64,000 nt of DNA from NCBI GenBank assembly GCA_017654935.2, contig CM065690.1:8528202-8592201 (forward strand), written 5' to 3'. Positions within the stretch are counted from its first letter, which is position 1; each line of letters opens with the position of its first letter. The notes below the pieces were generated by a model. That model was not told the DNA's origin and ran no database searches. It saw only the letters and a list, made by a program, of their open reading frames with translations. The translations under genes were made by a program, and so were the position numbers. Positions 1 to 11,159 of this stretch are shown piece after piece. Source of the stretch: Phymorhynchus buccinoides (lineage: Eukaryota > Mollusca > Gastropoda > Neogastropoda > Raphitomidae).

Positions 1-240
1 GGGACCTTATCTGGTCCCTGGGCTTTGTTCACATCTAAGTGTTTAAGTTTATTCTTTACAGCTTCTACTGTGATAACAATGTCTGTGCAGTCAGCCGGTG
101 ATTATTTTTTGACTTGAGGCAAGGAATCTGATTTTCTTTAGTGAAAACACTAGCAAAATAATCATTCAAAACGTTAGCTTTATCCTGGCCAGCTGTAACT
201 ATGTCTCCATGTTTATCTTTAAGTGTACTAACGCCAGTAC
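1..240 (-). mobile_element. LINE reverse transcriptase fragment (3' part of a split copy)
   Basis: The minus strand reads KDKHGDIVTAGQDKANVLND, then YFASVFTKEN, and after a one-base frameshift VEAVKNKLKHLDVNKAQGPD. This is the region just before the RT palm in CR1/Jockey-type LINEs (LNDYFASVFT and KAxGPD). It is degenerate. The segment upstream of it in the element lies at 1095-1325, separated by later insertions. Confidence 0.75.
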
Positions 241-1094
241 ATAACTTAAAGTCACGACAGGGGTATAAAAGGAGAGTGGCATGAGGCGCTGCTAAACAAC
301 AATTACATTTAATTATTGAATACTTGTAGCGGTGCCATAGCCGATGAGGTTTAACCGAGGCGTGGTTACCGCTACACCTATCTGTAATAATAAAAAAATC
401 GGGGCTTTACTGGTTTCGTACTGCCTCCGGGCATTGCCTCCAGTATTGTTCCCACCATATTTGTATTTACAAATGTCCCATATGTGTCTGATTCAGAACA
501 AGAGGACGTAAAACACCATTTTCGACGTCGCGCTGCTAAACAACACCAAAATCATTTCGACATCTTAGTAAAACATTTTTATTAGAAAAAACACACCTTA
601 TTAGTCAGTACTTGGAAAAGGACCACGGGATTTCGCTGAACACATCATTTCATCAAAAATAGGTAATTTCTTCTAAAAACAGGTACTACCCAAACCACAC
701 ACTAAACCAAATCGATTTTACTATTTTAACCCAACAGTCATCAGAGATACTCAGCATAGCCTGCAATAAGATGACTAGATGTCGCAACATGGGGGGGGGG
801 GGGGGGTCCCTCTTCTATCTCTACCCCCCCCCCCCCCCCCCCCCTTGGAGTCTCATCACTTTTTCTTGTATAAATGTCTCTTTGTGATATTTCTTAATTG
901 GTTGTATGTACAATAGAGACCTTAGACCTTCAACAAGCTGCTCTCTTTTGCTTTCTGTTATATGTGTTTGTTTAAAACCAATTCTAGGCTAAGCTTAAAG
1001 GCCTATCAACCGATCCCTAGAATCGGGTAACGCTGGTCCGACACATCTGAAGCGGCGCGCGAAGCCTGCTCCCTCGCACAATAGGGGGGAAAGC
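241..1094. other. Insert splitting the LINE; holds a SINE and a poly-G/poly-C snapback
   Basis: This block separates two parts of one LINE and so arrived later. It contains a SINE-like copy (379-525), the short repeat GCGCTGCTAAACAAC at 289 and again at 530, and G16 (791-806) facing C21 (824-844). I see no coding region. Confidence 0.6.
379..525 (+). repeat. SINE-like repeat, copy 1
   Basis: It shares TGCCTCCGGGCATTGCCTCC, TTCCCACCAT, TGTCCCATATGTGTCTG and GAGGACGTAAAAC with copies at 26272-26411 (minus) and 59290-59435. A boundary tail GAGGACGTTAAAC recurs elsewhere in the window. No clear pol III A and B boxes were found, so SINE is inferred from size, tail and dispersion. Confidence 0.7.
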
Positions 1095-1325
1095 CTAGAA
1101 TTAATGTACTTCCAAAACAGCTTCGGATTTATCTTACAGTTTTTTGCTATTTGTTTTTCATGATCTTTTGTCTCTTTCCTCAGTTGCTTAGAGCTCCTAT
1201 CTCTCAATTCTATGGAATCTCGGTATCGTTTACTAGCCTTAGATTTATTCTTTTCCAAGTATCTTCTATAGAGTATCTTCTATAATGTCTGTTCTTCTTA
1301 TTTACACTTTTTCTTAATCCCGGCC
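1095..1325 (-). mobile_element. LINE fragment, 5' part of the split copy
   Basis: The minus strand reads ASKRYRDSIELRDRSSKQLR and then KNCKINPKLFWKYINS. NPKxFWKYINS is the conserved stretch between endonuclease and RT in CR1/Jockey-type elements. It continues logically into the fragment at 1-240. Confidence 0.75.
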
Positions 1326-2417
1326 AGTGACATCCAATAATCATGCTTTTTCTTTTTATTCTTACTGTTACCTTTTATTTTGTGTATATTATTGTCCATT
1401 GAGAGATGGATTTTATCTTTTATGTCCAACAATCATCAACACTCATGTCAACCGATATTTGTGGTCACTCTTACTCAGGGGACTAGTATGTGTGATGTCG
1501 GATATCATTTTAGTATCGTTTACGAAGATAAATAATAAACAAATTTCATTCACTCACTCACAATTCACCCGCCGAGGCGAGAGGTTGTAGCTCAGCGCAG
1601 CAGTGAAATCTGAAAACCAGTCCAGCAAGAAAAGGAAAGAAATCTTCGCCTACCAAGCCAGAGGCTAGACGAATTTAGCTTTACGTCCTCCTGGCCGAAG
1701 CCATATGGGGCATTACTTTTTACTTGTGGTTTTTATATCAGAGGCTAGCTAGCTACTATTAAGTATATACAAGAAAATTCAGTTGATACAAATATCAACT
1801 AAAGGAGGCCAAACAGTGTTAACATTATGTAGAAGAGTGTATTGCACTTCAAATGTGTATGAACATGTATGTCTTTTCAAAATATCTTCAAGGTGATGCA
1901 GTTGGCTACTTTAGAGAAGAAGAAAAAAAGTTATATAAAATATGAACGTGTCATGAAATACGTTCGTCATCGACCACTCAGACAAGAACAAAAAAGAAGT
2001 TCAACACAGTAAAGTGCTGAAAATGACGGTTTAGTTCTGTAAGCAGATGAGATTCATCTTCCAAAGTATTTGTGATCCTAATGTTGTCATGAAACTGAAA
2101 GAAACCAGACTTCGACTTTTGAGATAGAGAGTCATAAACACAAAAAGAGTAGGGTATGCTCAGCCTACGGTTGTGTGAATAAAACTGAAAAGAACCAACT
2201 TGGCTTATATTCATCTTTCACTGTCAACTGATTGTGTCCATCTGCTAACCTTTGTACTAGGCCTAGGCCTACAGGGACTGACCCTGCTTCCATAGCTCAA
2301 CACCACAGCACAAAGAGAGTCGCATCACTAAGCCTACCTAATGGTTTTGGTCAGTTGCTAGGCTAACGCATATTCATGAGTCTCTCAATGGTAGTGTGTG
2401 CATCAATGAAAAAGAAA
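1326..2417. other. No gene seen
   Basis: Non-coding sequence with short chance ORFs only. Positions 2345-2400 resemble 4262-4312 (both contain GCATATTCATGA followed by CTCAATG), suggesting an old duplication. Confidence 0.5.
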
Positions 2418-2441
2418 GGGGGGGGGGGGGGGGGGGGGGGG
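2418..2441 (+). repeat. Poly-G tract, 24 G
   Basis: An uninterrupted run of G. Similar runs occur at 30774-30805, 43562-43586 and 62359-62374. Confidence 0.95.
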
Positions 2442-2765
2442 TGTCAAGGAATAGTCAACTGATTAAATGAACGTGAGGATAGAAGAATGTAAAATCCATC
2501 CGTAAGTATTTCTTCAAAATAAAGGTTTTGATGAATTTACAATGCCAAGTAATATAGAAAGAAACCGTTTTGTTTCTAATATCCGAGTAATAGCAAAATG
2601 AACAGCTTTCCTTAACAGTATCCTCCCCCCCGTGATTTTGCAAAGGTTTAAGCAGACAACACCAACGTCAGTGGAGTGAAGGGGTGGGGTGGGGTGGAGC
2701 ATGGTCGACAGTAGTATAGTTAGCTATTGGCAACGGGTGGAGGGGGGGAGGGGTAGCAAGAATGT

Positions 2766-2993
2766 TTAAAGGTGGACCCTGACGGATGAGTTTTTGCAAG
2801 AAACACGTCGAGATCACCCAAGACAGCCTTTTCAAGGAGAGCGGGTCGCAGCCAGAGGCGCGCCACCCTTTTTTCTTTTTTTTGCATGCGATTATTGTCA
2901 CTGATGAGGGAGGGGGGGGGGGGGGAATTTTGACCAAATGACAACTTTTTCGTTGCCACTGGATTTAACGTATGCTAAGTACATGGGCACATG

Positions 2994-3024
<31 letters not shown>

Positions 3025-3277
3025 TACGTTCAGACCGTTAAGGCCTAGTGCAGAATGAAAAGAAAAAATCCCTTGTACCTAGGTTCGAACTCGGGTTTAC
3101 TTGACACGAAGCGAACGCAATACCACTGTGCCACTCTACACCACCTGTCATTGTGGTTGAAGCGTTTTCTTTTTTTTTGTAGTGCAGTAAAAAAAAAAAT
3201 GAGCTGGTTCTTTTGTTGTGAGTAAAACTCCTCAGCGTGTTTCTTACAATAACTCATCCGTCAGGGTGCCCCTTTAA
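2766..3277. mobile_element. TTAA-flanked MITE (piggyBac-like) containing a tRNA-like segment
   Basis: TTAA at 2766-2769 is followed by AGGTGGACCCTGACGGATG. The other end reads CATCCGTCAGGGTGCCCCT followed by TTAA at 3274-3277. The 21-bp terminal repeats differ at two positions. TTAA target duplication is the hallmark of piggyBac. No transposase is present. Confidence 0.75.
3080..3135 (-). repeat. tRNA-like sequence with A and B boxes
   Basis: On the minus strand TGGCACAGTGG (3123-3133) matches an internal pol III A box, and GAGTTCGAACC (3082-3092) matches a B box at near-tRNA spacing. The acceptor arms do not pair, so this is a SINE head or tRNA pseudogene, not a tRNA. A T-rich stretch on the minus strand follows. 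Confidence 0.6.
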
Positions 3278-3773
3278 CGGTGTGCCATTTGAGGCCCTGT
3301 ACAGGTTTTTCCCGCCTAAAAGGTGAGGATGAAAAAATGTTGTGTGCAGTCTTTTTTTTTTTTTTGGTCATTTTTATGATGAATGCAGTTTTTATTTTTT
3401 TAACAATGCAATTGCTGTTGTTTTGCAAAAGTTTAGCAATGCACTTCTGTGATTTTGCAAAGGTTTAGTAATGGTGGTTGTACACTTTAAAAAAAAACCC
3501 ACCAAAATGAGGATGAAGCACTGTCAAGTGTTTTATCATCATACAATTCACGCCTGGTTTTTACTATAAGACAACACAAAATTTGTTTGCTTCACAATAC
3601 TCTTTGCAGAAGCGTAATACACAACTTTAATGTAAAATCGTTTGGCTTTCAAAATTCTACAAATCTTTTGCATGCTATTCTGAAAACAGACAGAGACAGA
3701 AAGGGACAGAAAGAAAGAAACAGATAAAAAGAGATAGTATGTGAGAGAGAAGGACAATGAAAGTGTGAGTAAA

Positions 3774-3775
<2 letters not shown>

Positions 3776-3838
<63 letters not shown>

Positions 3839-3949
3839 AAATAATGAGGTTTAGCAGACGACACCAACTCCAGTGGAGAAAGTGTAGTGGAAGCAATAGG
3901 CTACTGCTAAGCACGCACGCACACACTAGGCCCTACTAGCCTAGCCTTG

Positions 3950-4029
<80 letters not shown>

Positions 4030-4161
4030 ATCAGACAGAGACAGACAAACAGAGACAGAGAGCAGGGAGAGAGGCAGGAAAAGACAGGATGAAAGACAGA
4101 GACAAAAAGAGATAGTATGTGGAAACAAAATTGGAAGCCGTGCAAGGCAGAGAAAAAGAAA

Positions 4162-4229
<68 letters not shown>
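3776..4229 (+). repeat. Cluster of three (AG)n microsatellites
   Basis: AG runs at about 3776-3838, 3952-4027 and 4165-4229 are separated by imperfect purine-rich sequence. ORFs here made of RERERE or SLSLSL are artefacts. Confidence 0.97.
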
Positions 4230-4230
<1 letters not shown>

Positions 4231-4752
4231 GCAGTCACAGCCTAACTCTGTAGGCTAACATGTTTTGGTCACCAGTCTGTTAGGCTGATGCATATTCATG
4301 AAGTTCTCAATGATCCACCAGCGCGTCGCACCCACAGACCTACGTACATTACATGTAGAGTCGCACGCTCAATTAAAAAGGGCAGACAACTTCAATGACA
4401 AAGGGAAGACAACTCTGATGCGCCCAGCAGGTCACGTGCTCCTCCACAGCGCATGGAACTGGCCCAAATCACGTGACCATTCACAGGCAAAAGTCATGTG
4501 ATACCCTACCCAACGCTAAGGTGGAGGCGGTCTCTTGACTGCCTCCAATAATAGCAGCAAGAAGGAAGGAAGAGTCAAAGCAGCAAGCAAACGTCTCACT
4601 CTTCCACCATTTACGAGAGTAAAAGAAAGAAAGGGAGCAACAACCCACTACTAGGCTACTCCCACTAAACGTTTTACAACCACCCAACATATCAACAACA
4701 AAAACCGACTTTATCACAAAAAGTCCGCAACCCATTAGACTATTCCCGGGAA

Positions 4753-5740
4753 ATGCTTTCTATGGCAGGCCTGGGAATAGACGATATTGAAACCCATCCT
4801 AAATCTCCCATCCCACATTGGGAGTGGGAAGCAGCAAATTTTGACATCTCACTACATCAGATGTACTCAAAATCAGACCAACCTAATTTACTTTCTGTTG
4901 CTGCTAAAGAAATTTTTGTTGATATTCAACATCAACTATTGATTTATACAGATGGGTCCAAGATTCCCGATTCACAAACAGGCTGTGCTTTCACCATTCC
5001 AGCCCTTAAAATAACTAAGTATTTTTGTTTAAATTCTAAAATTTCAATTTTCAGCGCAGAACTCTGGGCTATGCTCGAAGCCTGCTCCTTTCTGAACGAT
5101 CTTCCAAAACCACCTTTCCAAGCCACAATTCTTACAGACTCCTTGTCCTCAGTACAAGCTCTACAAGGAAACACCAAAAATAGAGCAAAAATTATTCAAG
5201 AAATCAAAAACTTAATAAATCAAATAAGAATAAAAGGTACCGACTTAGCCATAATTTGGATTCCTTCTCATCTTGGACTGAAAGTGAATGACCTCGCAGA
5301 CCTCGTAGGTCAAACGATAAATATAAAACTATCCCTTTCAGAAATCAAAAATCATTTAAAACATAGTACATACTAGAGGTGGGCTGAGGAGTTTGAAGCC
5401 TACTCCGCAGCCCACTCCTGGCACATGAAATTTATAAAAGAAGGACTCTTTCTACCCGTCCCCTACAAAATTTAAAGCAGAATTCTCAGATTCTACACAA
5501 ATTCCATCTACTGTGAATTTAAGAACACCCCCTGCCGGTGCTGAGAAATTCTTAGTTTAAAACATATTTTTAATCCCTGCGATCAGATGAAAATTGAACT
5601 ACAACCTGCCATAGATAAATTTGAACATAATAATTTGATATATAACGAACAATATATCCTAACTAAACATCATAAATTAGGTTGGACACCTATAGTTTGG
5701 CTCGCTGAGACAGTTGGCCAGGCATCATTCAAACATCTTA
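4753..5740 (+). mobile_element. LINE fragment carrying an RNase H domain
   Basis: A 207-residue ORF (4753-5376) is the RNase H domain found in I-clade and related LINEs. The catalytic residues are visible in order: YTDGSK (first Asp), FSAELWA (Glu), LTDSLSS (Asp), and VNDLADL near residue 180 (last Asp). After the stop, the frame resumes with RWAEEFEAYSAAHSWHMKF and a Cys-rich FYTNSIYCEFKNTPCRC, the usual C-terminal zinc knuckle region, with stops. The RT and endonuclease parts are missing, so the copy is dead and 5' truncated. Confidence 0.8.
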
Positions 5741-5842
5741 TATAATTAATTCACAATTAAGGTCGGGATTTAGAGCAGCCATATTGACCTCAATTCAAAA
5801 ACAAATTTTTATTGGTGGGGGTGGAGTCCCTCCGGGCCGCGG

Positions 5843-5882
5843 GCCGGACACCTAGCTACACTCCTGTAGATGGGTGTCCGGC
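5843..5882 (+). other. 18-bp hairpin with 4-nt loop
   Basis: GCCGGACACC (5843-5852) pairs exactly with GGTGTCCGGC (5873-5882). Pairing extends 6 of 8 further positions to a CTCC loop (5861-5864). It lies in a GC-rich patch just past the LINE fragment and could be part of its 3' UTR. Confidence 0.7.
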
Positions 5883-6353
5883 GCGCGCACCGGAGAGTTC
5901 TTTCGTAGCCGTCGCGCTATTGCGCTTGTGCTCCCCCCCACCCCCTTTTTGGGGACTACTCAAGGGGTGCCTTACCACTGCTCGGGTCGGAGAGGAGGGG
6001 TCCCTCTCCCTCCGTCCCAAATACGTAAGAATCGTTAACCACCCCCACCACCCACCACCTTTATTATTATAAAATATAAAAGCCACATGTTCCATCATAA
6101 CATCGAGGGCGAGGGAGTTTTTGTTGCTACCCCCCCTTGGGAATAGATGGAACTATTTAAAAATTTGATAAATTAGCCAATTTTGTCATGACTGCTGGTT
6201 ACTTTGAATGTTCCAGTATTAATATTTAAAGTAATTGGTGGCCTCTGGCGATATGTCCCCCTCTTAATTTTGTAAAAATTATATAGAATATAATACAGTT
6301 GGGTTTGACCTTTAAACTTTGTACTTGAAAGGTACATAGCTACTTGAACATCA
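5883..6353. other. No gene seen
   Basis: GC-rich at the left and AT-rich at the right. No recognised element or reading frame. Confidence 0.5.
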
Positions 6354-6856
6354 TCATCATATAGTAAAAAGCTAAGTGTCCGTCCGTGTCTCTGTGTGTG
6401 TGTGTGTGTGTGTGTCTGTGTGTGTGTGTGTCTGAAACACGAAACGGGCATTATAACTCCGCCGTTTTTCGACCGAATCGCTTCAAATTTGCTGTGAGCC
6501 CTCACGGGGCAACGGCAACCGAGGCGGCCGTATCATCTGCGCGGTTTCGCAAATGCGCGAAACGCGCATCCGCCGGCCTCTCGGCGCCCGTATCTCCGGC
6601 GTTTCTTGGCAGGAAGATGACCGGGGCTGGGGACTATCCGTGTGCCAAACCGGAAGCGAATCGATTTAGAAATGCCGGAGATACGGGCGCCGACAGGCCG
6701 CTTCACGTTTTCACAAACCGCGGCGTAACCAGACCCGACATTGATTCGAGATTTGGAACATGCGTGACCAGGAATAGTGACTATCGTCGTGCAAAATTTC
6801 AACACCATCCGTTCATAAACACGCGCTATAAATCGATTTATTTTGCAGGACGCTAA
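6354..6856 (+). mobile_element. Helitron-like non-autonomous element with (GT)n
   Basis: It begins A|TCATCATATAGTAAAAAGC and then carries a (GT)n run (6391-6431). Next comes TATAACTCCGCCGTTTTTCG with a nearby TCAAATTTG, then a CG-rich core, ending GGACGCTAA|T. The start and core match the minus-strand copy at 28243-28863. A|TC start and CTRR|T end are Helitron insertion marks. The 156-residue ORF inside is a by-product of GC content. Confidence 0.55.
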
Positions 6857-7199
6857 TTTCAACCAACACTTGACACATAACCAAAGACTCTAAAAGGGGA
6901 AGATGGACTACTTAAGAGTTACAGCGAGCCTGGCTGATAGAGTTATCGTTAGTGGGGTAGTTCACAGTGGCGGCTATGCAAAGACTCGGATTGGAATTTG
7001 AACGGAGAATTCAACTGGCCTATCGACGTGTTATGTCATAAAGATGTTTAAAAGGGACACAACCAGTGTTTCTGTCCTCACTACTCATATAGGGAAAAGG
7101 GACCAGATGTCAGTCTTTTCTTTTCAATGTCTTTGGCTCTTTGCTTGCCTCCCCACCCCGAGCTGCGCGAGCCCGCTGCAGCTATTTTTATACAGACAG

Positions 7200-7200
<1 letters not shown>
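6857..7200. other. No gene seen
   Basis: Unique-looking sequence with no recognised coding region between the Helitron-like element and an AG microsatellite. Confidence 0.5.

Positions 7201-7265
<65 letters not shown>
7201..7265 (+). repeat. (AG)n microsatellite
   Basis: About 33 units, followed by a GT/GGG-rich stretch and C16 (7318-7333) facing a G8 run (7346-7353). Confidence 0.97.
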
Positions 7266-7268
<3 letters not shown>

Positions 7269-7488
7269 TGACTGGGGTGTGGGTGTGGGTGGGGGTGGGA
7301 GTAGAAGCAGCAAGCTTCCCCCCCCCCCCCCCCAGGGATACTGGGAGGGGGGGGTTCTTCCGTACAAATAGTTCCCCCACCTTATGGAAGTTATGTGCTT
7401 ATAACTACCTCTAATCTGCCAGTCTCTTTGATTCTGCCTTTTCCCTTTGCATGCTGTTATCTACTATCGTTCTGCCTTTCCGGTCCAT

Positions 7489-7748
7489 TCTCCTGCCTTT
7501 TTTCAAGAAATACTTTCAAAAAGATTTCCTCTAGCCGAAGTCAGACATGCTGGGCCTAATTATTCTTACTTAGGTGCATAACAGCAGCATGATGCATCTA
7601 CGTTCGTAATTGACAGAAATTCTCCTGCCTTTTTTCAATACTTTCAAAAAGATTTCCTCTACCCGAAGTCAGACATGCTGGGCCTAATTATTCTTACTTA
7701 GGCGCATAACAGCAGCATGATGCATCTACGGTCGTAATTGACAGAAAC
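7489..7748 (+). repeat. Tandem duplication of about 130 bp, two copies
   Basis: 7489-7619 and 7621-7748 are nearly identical (TCTCCTGCCTTTTTTCAA start, ATTGACAGAAA end). They differ by a 4-bp indel and a few substitutions. Confidence 0.93.
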
Positions 7749-7799
7749 ATGCCTGAACGGCCGAAGAACAAGAACTTAGAAGACGAAGAAGAAGAAGAA

Positions 7800-7801
<2 letters not shown>

Positions 7802-7874
<73 letters not shown>
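7802..7874 (+). repeat. (CT)n microsatellite
   Basis: About 36 units of CT directly after a GAA-rich run. Confidence 0.97.
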
Positions 7875-7876
<2 letters not shown>

Positions 7877-8178
7877 GTGCGCGAGGTCAAAGTGAAATAC
7901 CCCCTGAAATGAAAGACCTTACACGTTTGTGATCCATTTTCTTGGAAGGTGAAATGCAGCCTTCTTCTTGGAAATGTAAAACCGAAAGTTTCACTTTCGT
8001 GTGTTTGAGACTGGCTCAAAGAAGGTCAAAGGAAAGATCTTTCACTGCTTCTTTACCCTTACTACTATAACTTGGCCTCGCGTTGCTGCTCGCTCGTTAT
8101 AATACAGCTGTGCTGTTTAGACTACATAGTGGATGTGTTGTGAAATGTGTTCGTGGCAGTGTTTGCGCGCGCATGCAC

Positions 8179-8199
8179 GTGTGTGTGCGTGTGTGTGTA

Positions 8200-8284
<85 letters not shown>
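8179..8284 (+). repeat. (GT)n then (AG)n microsatellite
   Basis: A GT/GC-alternating run passes into about 36 AG units. Confidence 0.97.
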
Positions 8285-8286
<2 letters not shown>

Positions 8287-8935
8287 CATACGATTAGGTT
8301 CGATTTTATTATGTTACTATGTATGACTGTTTTGCTTGCTTTTTTCGCTGGATGTAAACAAGCATTATATTAATATTTGCTTATTCTATTACCCTCTATA
8401 AATAAAATCCATTCAATTCAACTCTCTCTCTCCTCCCTCTCCCTCTTGCAGACTAGAACTAAAATAATTATTTATTTTATTAACCCATTACTGGGGCATG
8501 CAAAACGACCATTGCTAATTTCACACGCAATATAGAAGTACAGGAAATGAACAACACCTTCGTTTATAAAACTGATAAACAAAACCGAATCAAGCAATTG
8601 ATTGCAATTATGACATAACATCACAATGATAAGACTTTTGTGCATAACGTGTTGTGTTTATACAACAAACAAACAAGCACACAACAGGTGTAAAGTGACG
8701 TTATGTTATTTACAAGAGACACAACAAAACCACTGGATATTTCGGCGAATGCGCCTTTATCAACACAGAGACACAAGAAAACAGCAAACAGCCAAGATAG
8801 CAAAAGGAGCAAAAAACAATACTTCCCCATTACAATCCAATCTGTGAATGATGCAGTTAACTTGAAACTAAAGAGCAAGTCATGCATTTTTGAACGCAAT
8901 TCAGGAGAACAGAACAAAAAATTGAGAGGTGTGGG
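8285..8935. other. No gene seen
   Basis: AT-rich, with no recognisable coding region or element. Confidence 0.5.
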
Positions 8936-8937
8936 AA

Positions 8938-8974
<37 letters not shown>

Positions 8975-9140
8975 TATCTTTTTCTGTCTCTCTCTGTCTG
9001 TCATTATCTCTCTCTCTCTCTCTCTCTCTCAAATATTGGCACACACATGATAAATGCACAAAACACATATGTACACATGCATACACACAGTGGACACACA
9101 CATATGTACACACACACGCGCGCATGCGCGTGCATGCACG
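8936..9140 (+). repeat. (CA)n, (CT)n and CA/CG-rich low complexity
   Basis: CA run at 8938-8973, CT run at 9008-9030, then imperfect CACA/GCGC sequence. Confidence 0.95.
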
Positions 9141-9812
9141 CACCTATGCAGGCACATGTGCTACCAAATTATGGAAAGTTTCAATTATAAGTACTTGATT
9201 TCAAGCGGTTTTTTTATTATTATTAATTCGTTCAGTCTGCCAGAGATTATTCATCTATTCTCTGGGAGACCACTCACTGAAACCATTAGTCAGCGCTCAT
9301 AAACGTACCATTAACCCCTTGACTGCCAGAGAAAATTAAACAAACATTAATTGTACAAATCATGCCACGAAAAAGACAACTGATAGAGCTAATCTGGCTA
9401 AATGGTCTGGGGGTATAACTCTCTTGACTGTGTTAGAGCAAACGCCAGCATATTAGAGTTATTTCTCTTCATCTGATGACATAATCAGTGATGTCATCAA
9501 GTCAGTATGTGATACGTTATACGCAGTCAAGCTACTTCTGACTATACATCTTCAGATATTCTTCACTGTTCTACTGTTCAATAAGCGCGCGCGCTTATGT
9601 GTGTGTGTGTGTGTGTGTTTGTGTTTGTTTGTGTGTGTGTCTGCTACACACCATGCACTGCCACTTTTCGGGGTTGCCATTTTTACAAGGAGTAAAAGAG
9701 CAACACAAACTGTGGAATAGAGCAAAGACAACTTGCAGCCAGCAGCTTAACGCACGCGGGTGGAGAGGAGTAGGTGGGCTCCCACGGACTGGTTTTGGGT
9801 GGCAGTGATGGG
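9141..9812. other. No gene seen; one (GT)n run
   Basis: A GT run lies at 9598-9640. TTAACCCCTTGACTGCCAG at 9312 resembles a piggyBac-type terminus, but no partner was found. Confidence 0.45.
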
Positions 9813-10610
9813 TCATCTTATATATATTTTCGAAATCTGTCTGTCTGTCTGTCTGTCTGTCCCTTATGCACGGCCACAGTTCTCAACCGATCGACACCAA
9901 ATTTGGCATCAAGCATCCTTGGCACCCTCCGAAGGTCCTGCCGTCCTTACTTTTCGGAAACCTCCGCCAAGGGGTCGTGGGGAGGGGGGAACCGAAAATC
10001 GTTAAGGGGCCATAACTTCCACACCGCAGGTCCTAGAGTCTTGAAACTTGGCATGGATGTACTTTCGCTTATGGCCGTTCTGATGATGGCATACCAATGA
10101 AGGTCAAGGTCAAGGTCAGGGAGATCGGTATGCCTTGAAAGTGGTAGGGGTCTAATGATTGGGTTTTACTGTCCCACGCATATCTCCCGAACTGCTTTAC
10201 CAAATCGTTTCCAGTTTTGTGTGGTGGCGTATCACCATGAGAGAAGGCATCCGAGCATAAATTATCGCCGTCATGACCTTCACCTTGGCGTATGACCTTG
10301 AAAACCGAAAATCTTTAAGGGGCTATAACGTCCACACCGTTGGTCTTAGGGACTTCAAACTTGGCATATAGGTACTTTGGCTTATGGTTCTTTTGATGAT
10401 TGCATACCAATCAAGGTCAAGGTCAAGGTCATGGAGATCGGTAGGCCTTGAAAGTGGTAGGGGTAAAAAATTTGTATTTTCAGCCACAAAAGTAAAAATA
10501 TAATATTTTGCGGACCCAGCGAAACCGGTACTCAGCGGTACCGGTACTTGGCGTTACCTGTACAAGTCGTTACCGGTACTAGGCGTTACCGGTACGGGGC
10601 GTTGCGCTAG
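9813..10610 (+). mobile_element. Helitron-like element with (TCTG)n and nuclear-receptor-like repeats
   Basis: It starts TCATCTTATATATATTTTCG, followed by (TCTG)n, a CCGATxxxACCAAATTTGGC-type block, and two related units of about 167 bp (9989-10155 and 10302-10468). Each unit contains (AGGTCA)3. Then come repeats of TACCGGTAC/GGCGTTACC, and the end GTTGCGCTAG|T. The 3' end matches the two minus-strand copies near 28.2 and 29.6 kb. No ORF of note. Confidence 0.6.
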
Positions 10611-10880
10611 TACATAATAAAAGGGCTTGGGCCCCAACTTATATTTAAAAACAAAAACAAAAAACAACAACTAAATTTTAATAGTAACTTTTAATAAACT
10701 ACTTTTACTTAGCATATACATAATAATTACCTTTAAAACATACGTTAAAACCACTTTAAAATAAGTTTTAATCACTAAAGTAGAAAACTTTGGTAAAAAA
10801 TATATTTTAATGATGTTCATAAACAGATCCCATAATAATTAGGATCATAAACTTAACTTGATATAACTTTTCAAATATAT
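10611..10880. repeat. AT-rich repeat flanking the Rex1 LINE (left copy)
   Basis: 10760-10860 (ACTAAAGTAGAAAACTTTGG, then GATCCCATAATAATT) closely matches 13520-13620 on the other side of the LINE, in the same orientation. The LINE therefore sits between two copies of an AT-rich repeat. Confidence 0.7.
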
Positions 10881-11159
10881 CAAATCAAATCAAATCAAAT
10901 CAAATCATCTTTATTATCTCATAACTGAGAAATTGCAGCCAGGGGCACATAAGAAAAACAGCAACAATAAACACATTTATCAACAACAACAACAAAAACC
11001 ACAACAACAATAAACACATTTATCAACAATTAAAGAATATAAACTAATAACTAATAACACTGCAATATTGTAGTTAACAAACTGGACGAATACGAATACA
11101 AATTCAATCCCAAGGAGATGGACAGGCTGCTCAGCAAAACAATCACTCAATGCAGTGCA

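Noticed and set aside
3080..3135. Functional tRNA gene
   Set aside because: A and B boxes are present but the acceptor stem does not pair and the T stem has a mismatch.
6386..6862. 156- and 109-residue ORFs in GC-rich sequence on both strands
   Set aside because: They lie in a repeat family whose other copies do not keep the frame; openness on both strands reflects base composition.
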